From: Juglans regia
Taxonomy: Eukaryota; Streptophyta; Magnoliopsida; Fagales; Juglandaceae
NCBI RefSeq assembly: GCF_001411555.2
Contig: NC_049902.1
Location: forward strand, 11,041,888 to 11,105,887
DNA length: 64,000 nt
Direction of reading: 5' to 3'
The position numbers were made by a program, and so were the translations under genes. Position 1 is the stretch's first letter. Every line of letters starts with the position of its first letter. Below, one piece after another: positions 63,903-64,000 of the stretch. The notes beneath the pieces were generated by a model. The model was not told the DNA's origin and made no database searches. It saw only the letters and a program-made list of their open reading frames with translations.

Positions 63903-64000
63903 TGTAGCGCCCCGGTCCCGCACGGGTCGGAGAGTTACTTCCTAGCACTTAAACTCACATTCCAACAATATAAAAAAAAGACTCCAAACTCCCAATATCA
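63903..64000 (-). mobile_element. Start of a family A gypsy LTR inserted in the integrase
   Basis: TGTAGCGCCCCGGTCCCGCA and the next 80 bases match the reverse complement of 51151-51050 and the start of the solo LTR at 8204. It runs off the window. Orientation leftward by analogy with the solo LTR. Confidence 0.85.

Overview
This is a repeat-rich stretch of a plant nuclear genome. Introns with GT/AG borders, a SINE resembling the angiosperm Au family, CACTA, PIF/Harbinger and FAR1-type transposases, Ty1/copia and Ty3/gypsy elements of several lineages, LINE 3' ends and many MITEs all point to a flowering plant. A woody eudicot (perhaps Fagales) is my guess from the MITE style only; no marker here fixes the species.

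Only four loci look like host genes. (1) A small three-exon CYSTM (cysteine-rich tail-anchored) gene on the minus strand at 20029-20642. (2) A three-exon vacuolar amino-acid transporter of the AVT1 type on the plus strand at 48518-50611. (3, 4) Two tandem single-exon DUF241 genes on the minus strand at 51862-52746 and 54282-55166, created by a direct duplication of about 2.4 kb.

Layout. 1-1.3 kb: a LINE 3' end inserted in a long gypsy LTR (called family A here). 1.3-7.8 kb: a decayed PIF/Harbinger element with both of its genes (DDE transposase and Myb/SANT-like partner) and AT-rich tandem repeats. 8.2-11.1 kb: a 2.9-kb solo LTR of family A with a perfect 5-bp target duplication. 11.5-17.3 kb: a SINE, a FAR1/FHY3-like pseudogene split by a MITE, a second copy of its first exon and promoter, and a 133-bp tandem array whose unit matches the core promoter of the CYSTM gene. 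17.3-19.4 kb: three hairpins and a 5'-truncated copia relic. 20.0-20.7 kb: the CYSTM gene. 21.5-26.5 kb: a nearly complete antisense copia element (about 95% identical LTRs). 26.5-29.4 kb: no recognised gene, one MITE. 29.4-34.1 kb: a probable solo gypsy LTR and an antisense gypsy pol relic. 34.1-45 kb: a degenerate Tat-lineage gypsy element with protease, RT, RNase H and integrase, a 155-bp tandem array and, beyond it, an antisense extra ORF that a LINE has split (14-bp target duplication). 46-47.3 kb: LINE relics. 48.5-56.2 kb: the transporter and the DUF241 pair. 58.3-64.0 kb: a gypsy element (5' LTR, primer binding site, gag, protease, RT, RNase H, start of integrase) interrupted at 63903 by another family A LTR that runs off the window.

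The genes do not form a pathway. The window records layers of transposition and local duplication around a few conserved plant genes. The best leads are the promoter-derived tandem array, the antisense Tat ORF, the paralogous empty site of a CACTA MITE and the trio of hairpins beside the copia relic.
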